A stretch of DNA of 64,000 nt from Clostridioides sp. (GTDB taxonomy: Bacteria > Bacillota > Clostridia > Peptostreptococcales > Peptostreptococcaceae), in NCBI GenBank assembly GCA_031261505.1, contig JAISJN010000001.1, forward strand, positions 1-64,000, read 5' to 3'. Positions 53,480 to 61,955 of the stretch are shown here, piece by piece. The notes below the pieces were generated by a model. The model was not told where the DNA came from and ran no database searches. It was given only the letters and a program-made list of their open reading frames with translations. Numbering within the stretch: the first letter of the stretch is position 1; each line of letters begins with the position of its first letter. The position numbers and the translations under genes are program-made.

Positions 53480-55039
53480 TTGAACGAGAAACTAAAAGAA
53501 AAGATTAATGAGGCTCTGTCCTCAGTTTTACCGATAACTTTGATTGTTCTTGTACTGAGCATCATAGTTATCCCGATGGAAGTCAGCATAATAGTCACCT
53601 TTCTAATGGGAGCTGTACTTCTGATTGTAGGTATGGGTTTTTTCTCCCTAGGCGCTGACATGGCAATGATGCCGATGGGCGAGGGAATGGGTACTGAAAT
53701 CACAAAAGTAAACAAGCTTTGGTTGATGATAGGGATTATATTTTTGATGGGATTTGTAATCACGATAGCAGAACCGGATTTAGAAGTCCTTGCAAGACAA
53801 GTTAGCGCAATTCCAGATACTATATTAATTTTAACAGTAGCAGTCGGGGTTGGATTGTTTTTAGTAATAGCCTTGCTGCGTATCTTGTTTCACATCAGTT
53901 TACCACGATTATTAGTTATATTTTACGGTATTGCCCTTATAATATCGATGTTTGTACCAAAGAATTTCATAGCGCTCGCCTTCGATTCAGGGGGTGTCAC
54001 CACTGGGCCAATGACTGTACCTTTTATTTTGGCTCTTGGAGTAGGATTGGCTTCTATGAGAAGCGACAAAGATTCTCACGGCGATAGTTTTGGATTGGTT
54101 GCACTCTGTAGTATTGGTCCAATCATAGCTGTTATGATCTTAGGTATACTGTATCATCCAGAGAGTTCAGCCTATGAACAGGTTGTAATTGCCGAACTAG
54201 ACACCATGCAAGACGTTTCAAAACAATTTGCATTGGAGTTTCCTACATTTATAAAAGAGGTTATCTTTGCATTAGCACCTGTATGTCTGTTCTTCATAAT
54301 TTTCCAAGCGTTGACGCGGAAGTTTACAAAGAGAAAAATGATAAGAATGACAATTGGAATTGTATACACGTTTATAGGATTGGTACTGTTTTTGACAGGT
54401 GTAAATGTAGGTTTCATACCAGTTGGTACTTTTCTTGGTTCAGAACTTGCAAGTCCAGAGTTAAAATGGCTGTTGATTCCTCTAGGGATGCTTATGGGAT
54501 ATTATATAGTAGCCGCAGAGCCAGCTGTACATGTGCTTAATAAACAGGTTGAAGAGGTTTCAGGCGGAGCAATACCCGCTAGTGCGATGAACCTCTGTCT
54601 ATCAATAGGGGTTGCAGTGTCAGTTGGGCTTTCAATGATGCGCGTTCTGACCGGAATTTCAATATATTGGCTGCTAATACCAGGATATGTGATAGCACTC
54701 CTGCTAAGTAATTTTGTACCAAAGATGTTTACAGGTATTGCCTTCGACAGTGGTGGTGTGGCCAGTGGACCTATGACGACGACCTTCTTGTTGCCATTTG
54801 CAATGGGAGCCTGTATAGCATTAGACGGAAATATATTGACTGACGCATTTGGAATTGTAGCAATGGTTGCAATGACACCTTTGATTGCGGTACAGTTGAT
54901 GGGACTTATATATCAGAGAAAAATAAATATAATCGACGACGAGGACGAGGATGAGTTCCCAGTACTTTGCGATGATAATGAATTATCAGTGAGCAATGAA
55001 ATATTGCCAAAAGATTCTAATAATATGGAGGTGGAATAG
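53480..55039 (+). CDS. DUF1538 integral membrane protein
   Basis: 519 residues with about twelve to fourteen hydrophobic helices and a clear internal duplication: AFDSGGVTTGPMTVPF at residue 167 onward and AFDSGGVASGPMTTTF at residue 421 onward, each followed by LG(V)-type helices and an AFGIVAM/SFGLVAL segment. The repeat with a Gly-rich signature suggests an inverted- or direct-repeat transporter or channel. The C-terminal ~40 residues are acidic and cytoplasmic. TTG start after AGAGGATGAG. The next gene, a P-II-like protein, starts three bases after the stop. Confidence 0.85.
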   Translation: MNEKLKEKINEALSSVLPITLIVLVLSIIVIPMEVSIIVTFLMGAVLLIVGMGFFSLGADMAMMPMGEGMGTEITKVNKLWLMIGIIFLMGFVITIAEPDLEVLARQVSAIPDTILILTVAVGVGLFLVIALLRILFHISLPRLLVIFYGIALIISMFVPKNFIALAFDSGGVTTGPMTVPFILALGVGLASMRSDKDSHGDSFGLVALCSIGPIIAVMILGILYHPESSAYEQVVIAELDTMQDVSKQFALEFPTFIKEVIFALAPVCLFFIIFQALTRKFTKRKMIRMTIGIVYTFIGLVLFLTGVNVGFIPVGTFLGSELASPELKWLLIPLGMLMGYYIVAAEPAVHVLNKQVEEVSGGAIPASAMNLCLSIGVAVSVGLSMMRVLTGISIYWLLIPGYVIALLLSNFVPKMFTGIAFDSGGVASGPMTTTFLLPFAMGACIALDGNILTDAFGIVAMVAMTPLIAVQLMGLIYQRKINIIDDEDEDEFPVLCDDNELSVSNEILPKDSNNMEVE

Positions 55040-55041
55040 AA

Positions 55042-55812
55042 ATGTTTGTTGGAAATGGACTTGATGGTATATATAACAGGTTAGATGTACACGAGCATGT
55101 AAAAGAGCGTGTGCAGTCATTTAATGAAATGCATCTGCTCGTAATTATAGTATCACATTCGAAAGAGAAAAAAGTAACCGATATTTTGCGAGCAAAACAT
55201 ATGCCGAGTCAATTTGTATTTCACGCAGAGGGTACAGCGACATCGACTATTTTAGATTGTCTGGGAATCGGCTCAGAGGTGAAGGCTGTCATTCTCGGTT
55301 TTGCTGTTAAGGCAATGATTCCAGAAATTTTAAGACAGATAAATGAGAAATTGAAGATTGTAAAAAAAGGGATGGGCGTGGCGTTTTCCATTCCATTATC
55401 GGGAATTATGATGCCAGCATTGGCAAGCGATGAGGAAGCGTTGAAAAATATCCAGAAAAATTTTGAAAGCGAGGCGAATCAGGTGAATGAAAATCTAACA
55501 CATGATTTAATTGTTATTTTGGTAGATGAAGGTAAAATTGAAGATGTGATGGATGCAGCTCGTAATGCTGGGGCTACAGGAGGAACGACATTCAGAGCAC
55601 TTCGAATCGGAATGAAGGATGCAGCAAGGTTTTTCGGCATATCAATTCAGGAAAAGAAAGAAGTCGTAACTATTTTAACTGAAAGAGATAACAAGGCGAA
55701 AATATTAAATGCGGTAAACGAGGCTCTAGGAAAAACGCATAAGGTCATGTTTGCCCTTCCTGCCGACAATGTAATGGGTATCGGCGAACCTAGAAAGCCT
55801 GTCGAGAAATAA
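55042..55812 (+). CDS. Tandem P-II-like protein, partner of the DUF1538 protein
   Basis: 256 residues consisting of two P-II-like halves: about 28-125 (LLVIIVSHSKEKKVTDILRA, then GTATSTILDCLGIGSEVKAV) and about 150-250 (HDLIVILVDEGKIEDVMDAA, then GGTTFRALRIGMKDAARFFG and KEVVTILTERDNKAKIL). The halves show the ferredoxin-like fold with T-loop-type segments. As P-II proteins gate transporters by sensing nucleotides, it probably controls DUF1538 (inference). Ribosome-binding site GGAGGTGG lies in the end of the upstream gene. Confidence 0.78.
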   Translation: MFVGNGLDGIYNRLDVHEHVKERVQSFNEMHLLVIIVSHSKEKKVTDILRAKHMPSQFVFHAEGTATSTILDCLGIGSEVKAVILGFAVKAMIPEILRQINEKLKIVKKGMGVAFSIPLSGIMMPALASDEEALKNIQKNFESEANQVNENLTHDLIVILVDEGKIEDVMDAARNAGATGGTTFRALRIGMKDAARFFGISIQEKKEVVTILTERDNKAKILNAVNEALGKTHKVMFALPADNVMGIGEPRKPVEK

Positions 55813-55879
55813 ATAAGCGAGTCAAGTAGAAATCTTTGTTGGATAGACAGCGGTGTGCTATAATTTAAGCTAGAATAGA

Positions 55880-55957
55880 TAATGAAGAAAGAAATAAGTA
55901 AATAAGCAGGTAAATAAATAACCAAATAAACAAGCAGATAAATAAGGAAAGAAAGGG
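55880..55957 (+). repeat. A-rich imperfect tetranucleotide tract
   Basis: Units AAAT, AAGC, AAAC and AAGA repeated without interruption (e.g. AAATAAATAACCAAATAAAC), ending at the ribosome-binding site of the cyclase gene. Confidence 0.7.
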
Positions 55958-55965
55958 AGATTGAA

Positions 55966-56583
55966 ATGGGGCTTTTAGATTCATTGAATAACGAAGATTT
56001 AGCAGATAGACTATCTGCAATAGGAATAAGATTAGAAAAGAAAATTATAGATATAAGTCAGCCGCTGTTTTCAAGCAAGGTATATCCAGGGGACAAGGCA
56101 CCGAGTTTTGAAAGAGTGAATACCCTGTCCGAGGATAAATACAACCTCACAAATATATCGTTGTCTGTACACAATGGTACACATATCGATTCACCTCGCC
56201 ATTTTCTAGATAAGGGGATTGGTGTAGGAAATCTAGAGCTAGAGATTTTTTACGGAAAATGTGTTGTAAAAGAATGGGACGGCGTCGTTCCAGCTGAATG
56301 CAAAAGACTGCTTATCAAAGGGAACTATGTGATGAGCGCTGCAGATGCGAGAGATATCGTAAATGCAGGAGTGAAGTTAGTAGGTGTCGAGAGCCAAAGC
56401 GTTGGACCTATGGACACACCTGAAGAAGTTCATAAAATACTGCTTGAAGCAGGTGTTATTCCGCTTGAGGGATTAATGCTTTCACATGTAGCCCTAGGGA
56501 GCTATATATTGTCGGCGTTCCCGTTAAACCTAGGGGCGGATTGCGACGGATCACCTGTAAGGGCAGTATTAATACCGGAGTAA
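55966..56583 (+). CDS. Cyclase / kynurenine formamidase-like hydrolase
   Basis: 205 residues. The metal-binding signature H69-N-G-T-H73-x-D75-x-P-x-H79 is intact. Such enzymes hydrolyse aryl formamides or other small amides; substrate unknown. ATG after AAAGGGAG. The gene's 3' end is the first unit of a 40-bp tandem repeat. Confidence 0.85.
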   Translation: MGLLDSLNNEDLADRLSAIGIRLEKKIIDISQPLFSSKVYPGDKAPSFERVNTLSEDKYNLTNISLSVHNGTHIDSPRHFLDKGIGVGNLELEIFYGKCVVKEWDGVVPAECKRLLIKGNYVMSAADARDIVNAGVKLVGVESQSVGPMDTPEEVHKILLEAGVIPLEGLMLSHVALGSYILSAFPLNLGADCDGSPVRAVLIPE

Positions 56584-56722
56584 AGTTTAATATCTTAAAT
56601 AAGCAGTACTAACACCATAGTAAGGTTTGATATCTTAAATAAGCAGTATTAATACCAGAGTAAAGTCTAATATCTTAAATAAGTAGTACTAATATCAGAG
56701 TGGAAATTTTATATCTTAACCG
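56563..56722 (+). repeat. Four 40-bp tandem repeats from the cyclase gene 3' end
   Basis: Units at 56563, 56603, 56643 and 56683, each beginning G[C/T]AGTA[T/C]TAA and ending ATATCTTAA. Unit 1 includes the last codons and stop of the cyclase gene; later units have lost the frame. Unit 4 abuts the ribosome-binding site of the next gene. Confidence 0.9.
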
Positions 56723-56735
56723 GGGGGATGCACTG

Positions 56736-57998
56736 GTGAAACTTATCATACATGATTTAAGCGAGCGGGAATTCACGAAGTTGGAACTTTCACAGGACGA
56801 TGATATGAGGATAATATCAGATGATGGAACAATTAAAAGCTGTGTGGGTTGTTTTGGATGTTGGATCAAGACGCCCGGCAGATGTGTGTTAAATGACAAA
56901 TACAATAACATGGGCGAGCTATTAGCTAGATGCGACGAGCTAGTTGTAATAAGCAGACTTGTATACGGCAGTTACAGCCCATTCATACGAAACGTACTAG
57001 ACAGAAGTATACCATATCTGCTGCCGTATTTCACAGTGATAAATGGTGAAATACACCACCAACCTAGATATGAAAATAGGCTGGATTTAACAGTTCATTT
57101 TTACGGCGACGACATGGAAGAGCGCGAGAAAGAGACTGCAAAGCAGTTGGTGATAGCAAATGCAGTAAACTTATACGCCAATGTAAAAGATGTGAATTTT
57201 CATAAGCTTGCTCAGAAAAGAGTAGAGGAGTACAATTGTAGTGGAGAATGTGAAAATAAGCCGAGTTCTAAGATGAAAATAGCATTATTAAACGGAAGCC
57301 CAAAGCAGGGGGCTAGTACATCTGGATGGATGATAGGGAAATTAGAAGAGATAATTGGCGATGAATGCGATGTAAGTAGTTTTAATTTAAGTAGAACTGA
57401 GATTGAAGATGGGATATACGACGATTTATGCAATATGGATGCACTTGTAATTTCATGTCCGTTGTATGTAGACGCTATACCATCACATCTGTTTCGAATA
57501 CTTGTTGAACTAGAGAAACGCATGAATAAGTTGCGATTAGTTGAGCCACAAACAGAAAATATACATATTGATGAGTTGTTGGAAGAGGATGCGGAGAGCA
57601 GTAGACCTAGAAAAAAAGATACACTTGTGTATGCGATTTTACACAATGGATTTTATGAAGGTAGTCAAAATTATATTGCCCTAGATATTATAAAAAATTG
57701 GTGCAATCGCTCGGGTGTGACTTATGCTCAGGGTATTGCTCAGGGATCTGGCGAGGTGGTAGGCTTTGTGGAAACAGTTCCCTTAGGACATGGACCACTC
57801 AAAAATTTAGGTTTAGCACTATATGAGTTGGCAGAAAATATCAAGGCTAGCAGCTTAGGGGAGGATAAGTTATTCAATCCGAATTTGCCTAGATTGATGT
57901 GGAGACTTATGGCATCACACTCGTTTTGGCAACCACAGGCGAGAAAAAATGGATTAAAGATACGAGATATACGAAATAGACATGGATATATGAAATAG
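56736..57998 (+). CDS. Two-domain flavodoxin-like (NADPH:FMN reductase family) protein
   Basis: 420 residues from GTG after GGGGGGATGCACT; an earlier GTG at 56700 lies inside the tandem repeat. Domain 1 (about 1-150) has a C36-x2-C39-x2-C42-x7-C50 cysteine cluster within VGCFGCWIKTPGRC, typical of iron-sulfur-flavoprotein-like reductases, and SRLVYGSYSPFIRNVLDRS. Domain 2 (about 195-400) has a full flavin phosphate loop LLNGSPKQGASTSG and SCPLYVDAIPSHLFRILVELE. The double flavodoxin layout is uncommon. Redox partner unknown. Confidence 0.78.
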   Translation: MKLIIHDLSEREFTKLELSQDDDMRIISDDGTIKSCVGCFGCWIKTPGRCVLNDKYNNMGELLARCDELVVISRLVYGSYSPFIRNVLDRSIPYLLPYFTVINGEIHHQPRYENRLDLTVHFYGDDMEEREKETAKQLVIANAVNLYANVKDVNFHKLAQKRVEEYNCSGECENKPSSKMKIALLNGSPKQGASTSGWMIGKLEEIIGDECDVSSFNLSRTEIEDGIYDDLCNMDALVISCPLYVDAIPSHLFRILVELEKRMNKLRLVEPQTENIHIDELLEEDAESSRPRKKDTLVYAILHNGFYEGSQNYIALDIIKNWCNRSGVTYAQGIAQGSGEVVGFVETVPLGHGPLKNLGLALYELAENIKASSLGEDKLFNPNLPRLMWRLMASHSFWQPQARKNGLKIRDIRNRHGYMK

Positions 57999-58019
57999 GG
58001 TCTACTAGAATATTTTATA

Positions 58020-58117
58020 TAAATTGAGATTTATGTCTTCCACATATATAGGGGCAGGTATAAATCTCATTTCCGTGGGTAAGATTCCCGCGGAAACAGT
58101 CGAATCAAGGTTTAAAT
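58020..58117 (+). repeat. Dispersed hairpin element, copy 9
   Basis: TTGAGATTTATGTCTTCC, loop CACATATATAGGGG, return GGTATAAATCTCATTT (perfect TGAGATTTAT/ATAAATCTCA stem), second hairpin TTCCGTGGG/CCCGCGGAA, end CAAGGTTTAAATA. Changes in both arms keep the stem. Confidence 0.8.
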
Positions 58118-58146
58118 AAGTGATTAGAAATTAAGGGGATGTTTTT

Positions 58147-58986
58147 TTGAACAAAGAAATGAGCATTTTAAAAACAGTAGGACTGTGTATATTGAGTATT
58201 GTAATTTTAGCGATATCACAGGGAGTTGCGAGTATTTGGTATATGTTAAAAATTAGAGGGATAGAATCTATACTTTTTGCGATAACATATATAGGATTGA
58301 GTTATATATTCTTAAAATTAATGGTAGAAAAAATACTACATAGAAATTTAGCAGATTTCAGGATAAAGGGATTTGGATTGAAACCTTGGTGGATTTTACT
58401 CGGTATTGCAATACCAGTGTTTGTAATAGCGTGCTTTTTAATATTTATCAAGGGAGACTATTCTGTCACACAGATGTCAGCTCAAAAGACAATAAACAGC
58501 GTTATATTTGCAATCTTCGTCACAGGTATAGGTGCAGGTGTCGTAGAAGAGATGGTCTTTAGGGGAATTATAATGAAACTCGTAGAGGAGAAGTCAAATG
58601 CTATAACAGCGATTCTACTTCCATCCATACTTTTTGCAGCTGTTCATCTAATGAACGGGAAATTGCAGCTTAGCAGTGCATTGCTGTTAATTCTAGGTGG
58701 AACTTTTGTTGGAGTATTATTCTCTGCTATGACGTATTTAAACGACTCAACCTGGGCTAGTACAAGCCTCCACGTGTTGTGGAATATTTTCATAATCGGA
58801 GGTATATTCAATATTGGAATAACAAAAGACCCAACTGCTATTGTAAATTATAAGCTACACAGCACGAATTTATTTTTGACAGGTGGGGAGTTCGGCATTG
58901 AAGTAGCAATGTTTGCTATAATAGCCTATCTACTGTCTACCTTAGCAGTTTATATGAATAGAGGCAAATTATCGAAGAATAAATAA
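58147..58986 (+). CDS. CPBP family intramembrane metalloprotease (CAAX-like)
   Basis: 279 residues with about seven to eight helices and the glutamic-protease/metalloprotease signatures EEMVFRG (about residue 134), FAAVHLMNG and LHVLWNI. Members process peptides or provide bacteriocin self-protection; no peptide gene is adjacent. TTG start eight bases after AAGGGG. Confidence 0.85.
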   Translation: MNKEMSILKTVGLCILSIVILAISQGVASIWYMLKIRGIESILFAITYIGLSYIFLKLMVEKILHRNLADFRIKGFGLKPWWILLGIAIPVFVIACFLIFIKGDYSVTQMSAQKTINSVIFAIFVTGIGAGVVEEMVFRGIIMKLVEEKSNAITAILLPSILFAAVHLMNGKLQLSSALLLILGGTFVGVLFSAMTYLNDSTWASTSLHVLWNIFIIGGIFNIGITKDPTAIVNYKLHSTNLFLTGGEFGIEVAMFAIIAYLLSTLAVYMNRGKLSKNK

Positions 58987-58987
58987 T

Positions 58988-59058
58988 CACCATTTAACTT
59001 GAGAAAGATGTCCAATAGCTTATGTTGGGTGTATCTTTCTCATTTAAGTTAAATGGTA
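58988..59058 (+). repeat. Dispersed hairpin element, copy 10 (long inverted form)
   Basis: ACCATTTAACTT...GAGAAAGAT on the left is mirrored by ATCTTTCTC...AAGTTAAATGGT on the right, with only a four-base bulge, around TGTCC...GGGTGT. The element is nearly a perfect 60-base hairpin here. Confidence 0.8.
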
Positions 59059-59097
59059 ACAATTCCAAATGAAGTTATCTCTAGCCAGCGATATATA

Positions 59098-59145
59098 TAA
59101 TGAGATAAATGTCCCAAACTAAAAGCGTTGAATCAACATTTAATA
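59098..59145 (+). repeat. Dispersed hairpin element, copy 11 (partial)
   Basis: TAATGAGATAAATGTCCC joined to GTTGAATCAACATTTAATA; loop and return arm lost. About 40 bases after copy 10. Confidence 0.55.
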
Positions 59146-59203
59146 ATAAGAATAATTAAAAAATCAACACGTCTAGCAACCAACATATACATAAATAAGA
59201 AAA

Positions 59204-59752
59204 CTAAATATCAACACGTCTAAAATACCAAGATACCAAGAACTTAGAAACCACAATCATAACCAAAGACGATACCAATAAAATAATAAGTTCCACGTTA
59301 AACAAAATCAATGTCTTGGATCCGAGGAGAATAGATCTAACTAGATCCAATCCATGTGTAAATGGACTTAACATACAGATATATTGTATTGATTTTGGAA
59401 ATATAGAAATTGGGTATAAGGTTCCAGAAAATATCATACCTTGAAATAGAGCTTGTGAGAAAAAATAAGTGTATATAGAAACAGGTGACATTTTTATGTT
59501 GACATAGGTATTAGTCTTTACATCGTTCGCTATTTCAAAGTTTGCGCCTATTACCAGGTTGGTGATAAAATTAGTAGCAATACCAGAAACTATTAAAAAC
59601 TTCAACTGTTCCTCAGTGGCAAATGCCTTTGCAAAGAGTATAAATATAAAAAGATACACAAATGTTCTAAGCAGCATAGTAGTAGTATCTACAAGACTGT
59701 GTTTATACGTAAAGAGATTTTTTGTAAATGTAGACCTTATCGCGTTAAGCAT
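59204..59752 (-). pseudogene. ABC-2 type permease remnant (internal deletion)
   Basis: 182 codons from the ATG after GAGGTGG. It keeps the family N terminus (TYKHSLVDTTTMLLRTFVYL) and C terminus (MLSPFTHGLDLVRSILLG) but jumps from SQALFQGMIF straight to SGTLYPISIFP, leaving out about 60 residues (two helices) of the usual ~240. Probably non-functional. Confidence 0.6.
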
Positions 59753-60344
59753 ACAGACCACCTCGCTGTTTGAAACTTGATATACATTTTTTCACGAGTA
59801 AGAATGAAATAAATATCAATAAAATATTGGTGATTACCCAGGGTACTAAGTTATGTAATTCGTGAGTCCTCAAAAGTTCGTTCGACCAAGTTATAGGAAT
59901 TACAGCTGAAAATCCTTTTAGATACATTGGGATAACGCTCAACGGATACATAACACAGGCAAGAAACTGGATAATATCCATTGAGAAATTCAACGTGTGA
60001 AATGCCCTGTCAAAATTTAATTGCAAGGCGAATACGAGCATATTAAACGAGAAACTAGTCGTGTACGCCAAGGCGAAAATTAGAATTAGGCTCATTAAAC
60101 TAATTTCTACACCACCGATAAGCGAGACGAGGCTAGCGGAGATAAAAATAGTGCAGGTGTAAAATAAATTTATGCCTACAGTCTGACCAATAACCCATTC
60201 GTAAATTTTAGATGGCGACATGAGCAAGTTATTGAGCTTATGACTCGTAATCACAGTTTGCTTACTTAGAAAACACTCAATCACAGAAAAATACACATAA
60301 CTCCAAGCTATATTGGTATAGAATATTGAAATAATGGCTAAATT
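59745..60344 (-). pseudogene. ABC-2 type permease remnant (N terminus lost)
   Basis: The frame reads from an in-frame stop at 60345 and encodes only the last ~190 residues of an ABC-2 permease (LLMSPSKIYEWVIGQTVGIN... MYPLSVIPMYLKGFSAVIP). The first ~65 residues and a normal start are missing; a GTG at 60296 has no ribosome-binding site. No ATPase gene is nearby. It overlaps the second remnant by a few bases, as intact permease pairs do. Confidence 0.6.
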
Positions 60345-60480
60345 CTAAAAAACGCGTGAATTTATTGAAAGTCTAAATAGAGAGGTGTATTATAAAATAA
60401 ATGGAACTATTAATAACAAATTAGCAGGCTTGTGAGTAGTGCGAGCGGGTGGGTAATTATTTTGCGGGGGGAAGGAATCT

Positions 60481-61713
60481 ATGAAGAAAAGCAGTATGAA
60501 CTACCTACTTTTATGGCAGGGAAATGCGGTTTCTATTTTCGGGGAAGCTCTATACAATGTAGCCCTAGGCTTGTGGATATACGATAAGACTGGATCGGCT
60601 GCAATTATGGGTACAATAATTGCAGTTGCTAAGCTACCAATTATAATCTTGGGTCCGTTTGGCGGTGTTCTAGCAGATAGATTGGATAGGAAGAAGCTGA
60701 TAGTTCTAGGAGATTTACTTAGGGGAATCGGAATGCTCGTCGTCGCAGCACTAGGGTTATTTGGAGATTTAGAGGTGTGGATGGTAATGTGCCTAGGCAT
60801 ATTGCTGAGCATATGTGCGACGTTTTTCAATCCGTCTATGCAGTCCATATTGCCCGATATAGTTTCAAAAGAAAAATTGGTCAAGGCGAGTTCTAAATTT
60901 CAAATTGGAACACAGGGGGCAAATATTATCGGAAATGCAATTGGCGGTTTGATATATATTAAATTCGGATTTTTAGCCTTAGTATTTGCGAATGGTGTTT
61001 CGTACGTTATATCGGCGTTTACAGAATGTTTTATAAAAGTACAGAAGAATATAGATTTGATGGGAGAAGTTAAAAAGAACTCGTTTTTCGAAGAGTTTAA
61101 AGATGGCGTTAAGTATGTAATGGATAATAAGGCGCTATCGAGGATTATATTGTTCGCTCTTTCGGTTAATTTTTTCAGTGGTATGACTATGACATCCCTC
61201 AATCCATTCTTCATACTAAGTCCGCATTTGGGCAGGGAAGCATACGGGCTTATGAGTGCATTTATGAGTGGGGGTATGCTTATAGGAGGCCTATTGCTAT
61301 CCGTTGTAACTATAAAAGACAGCAATAAGTATAAAGTTTTTATTTTTTCTACATTTACTTTCGAGGCAAGTCTTATAATAGGTGCTTTAATAGAGCGTAA
61401 AATACCTATTTTCGGTTTTTTCATGTTTGGAAGTATATTTTTAATGGCTGTTAACACCATATTAAACACTAGTACATTAATGGCAGTTCCTGAGAATATG
61501 AGGGGTAAGGTAATGTCTGTAGTAAGTGCTGTAGCTATGGCGATGAGTCCTCTTGGAAATGCTTTGGGCGGAGTGCTTAGCGATATTGTTCAACCGAAAA
61601 CGGTGATATTATCTAGCGGTGTAGTTTGGTTGGTCGCTGCATTTATAATAGTTGTAAATCCTTTGGTGAAGAGTTTTTTCAACGGGGACGAAGAGGAAGT
61701 TGTTGTAGAGTAG
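60481..61713 (+). CDS. MFS efflux transporter
   Basis: 410 residues, twelve helices expected. Loop 2-3 signature GGVLADRLDRKKLIVLGDLLRG and the C-terminal MAVPENMRGKVMSVVSAVAMAMSPLG are typical of macrolide-efflux-like DHA3 transporters. Substrate unknown. The decayed gene at 40808-41747 is a relative. ATG after GGGGGGAAGG. Confidence 0.88.
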   Translation: MKKSSMNYLLLWQGNAVSIFGEALYNVALGLWIYDKTGSAAIMGTIIAVAKLPIIILGPFGGVLADRLDRKKLIVLGDLLRGIGMLVVAALGLFGDLEVWMVMCLGILLSICATFFNPSMQSILPDIVSKEKLVKASSKFQIGTQGANIIGNAIGGLIYIKFGFLALVFANGVSYVISAFTECFIKVQKNIDLMGEVKKNSFFEEFKDGVKYVMDNKALSRIILFALSVNFFSGMTMTSLNPFFILSPHLGREAYGLMSAFMSGGMLIGGLLLSVVTIKDSNKYKVFIFSTFTFEASLIIGALIERKIPIFGFFMFGSIFLMAVNTILNTSTLMAVPENMRGKVMSVVSAVAMAMSPLGNALGGVLSDIVQPKTVILSSGVVWLVAAFIIVVNPLVKSFFNGDEEEVVVE

Positions 61714-61724
61714 TTAAAATAAAC

Positions 61725-61744
61725 CCCCACCTGTAGAGGTGGGG
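61725..61744 (-). terminator. Hairpin that may terminate - strand transcripts
   Basis: CCCCACCT/AGGTGGGG around GTAG. On the + strand no T run follows; on the - strand the stem is followed by a T-rich TTTATTTT, so it fits the small ORF and LUD gene upstream of it on that strand. Confidence 0.5.
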
Positions 61745-61752
61745 ATAGTGGT

Positions 61753-61902
61753 CTAATATAAGAACTTAACGACTGCAAAAATGATTACTGCAATTCTAGT
61801 TGGCAACGATAACAACCATTCAAATCTGCCTTGAGTGTTTTGTCGTTTGTTTTCGAAATAAGTTATCCAACCGCCAATCCAACCGATACCAGCACCAGTC
61901 AT
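61753..61902 (-). CDS. Possible small membrane protein downstream of the LUD gene
   Basis: An open frame ends at a TAG (61753-61755). From the first ATG (61902) it has 49 residues with a Gly/Trp-rich hydrophobic start (MTGAGIGWIGGWITYFENKR) and a hydrophobic C terminus (IAVIIFAVVKFLY). The frame stays open upstream to about 61970 with sensible sequence (LNTYRFLAKTVNRISSVVS) and an AGGTGAGG just before an ATT codon, so the true start may be ATT. Function unknown; could also be a remnant. Confidence 0.4.
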   Translation of the reverse strand: MTGAGIGWIGGWITYFENKRQNTQGRFEWLLSLPTRIAVIIFAVVKFLY

Positions 61903-61955
61903 CGATACAACTGAGCTGATTCTATTAACTGTCTTTGCAAGGAATCTATATGTAT

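Noticed and set aside
54283-54540. 85-residue frame inside the DUF1538 gene
   Set aside because: Out-of-frame shadow with no ribosome-binding site.
56563-56722. CRISPR array or coding tandem repeat
   Set aside because: The four units are contiguous without spacers and contain stop codons in each frame after unit 1.
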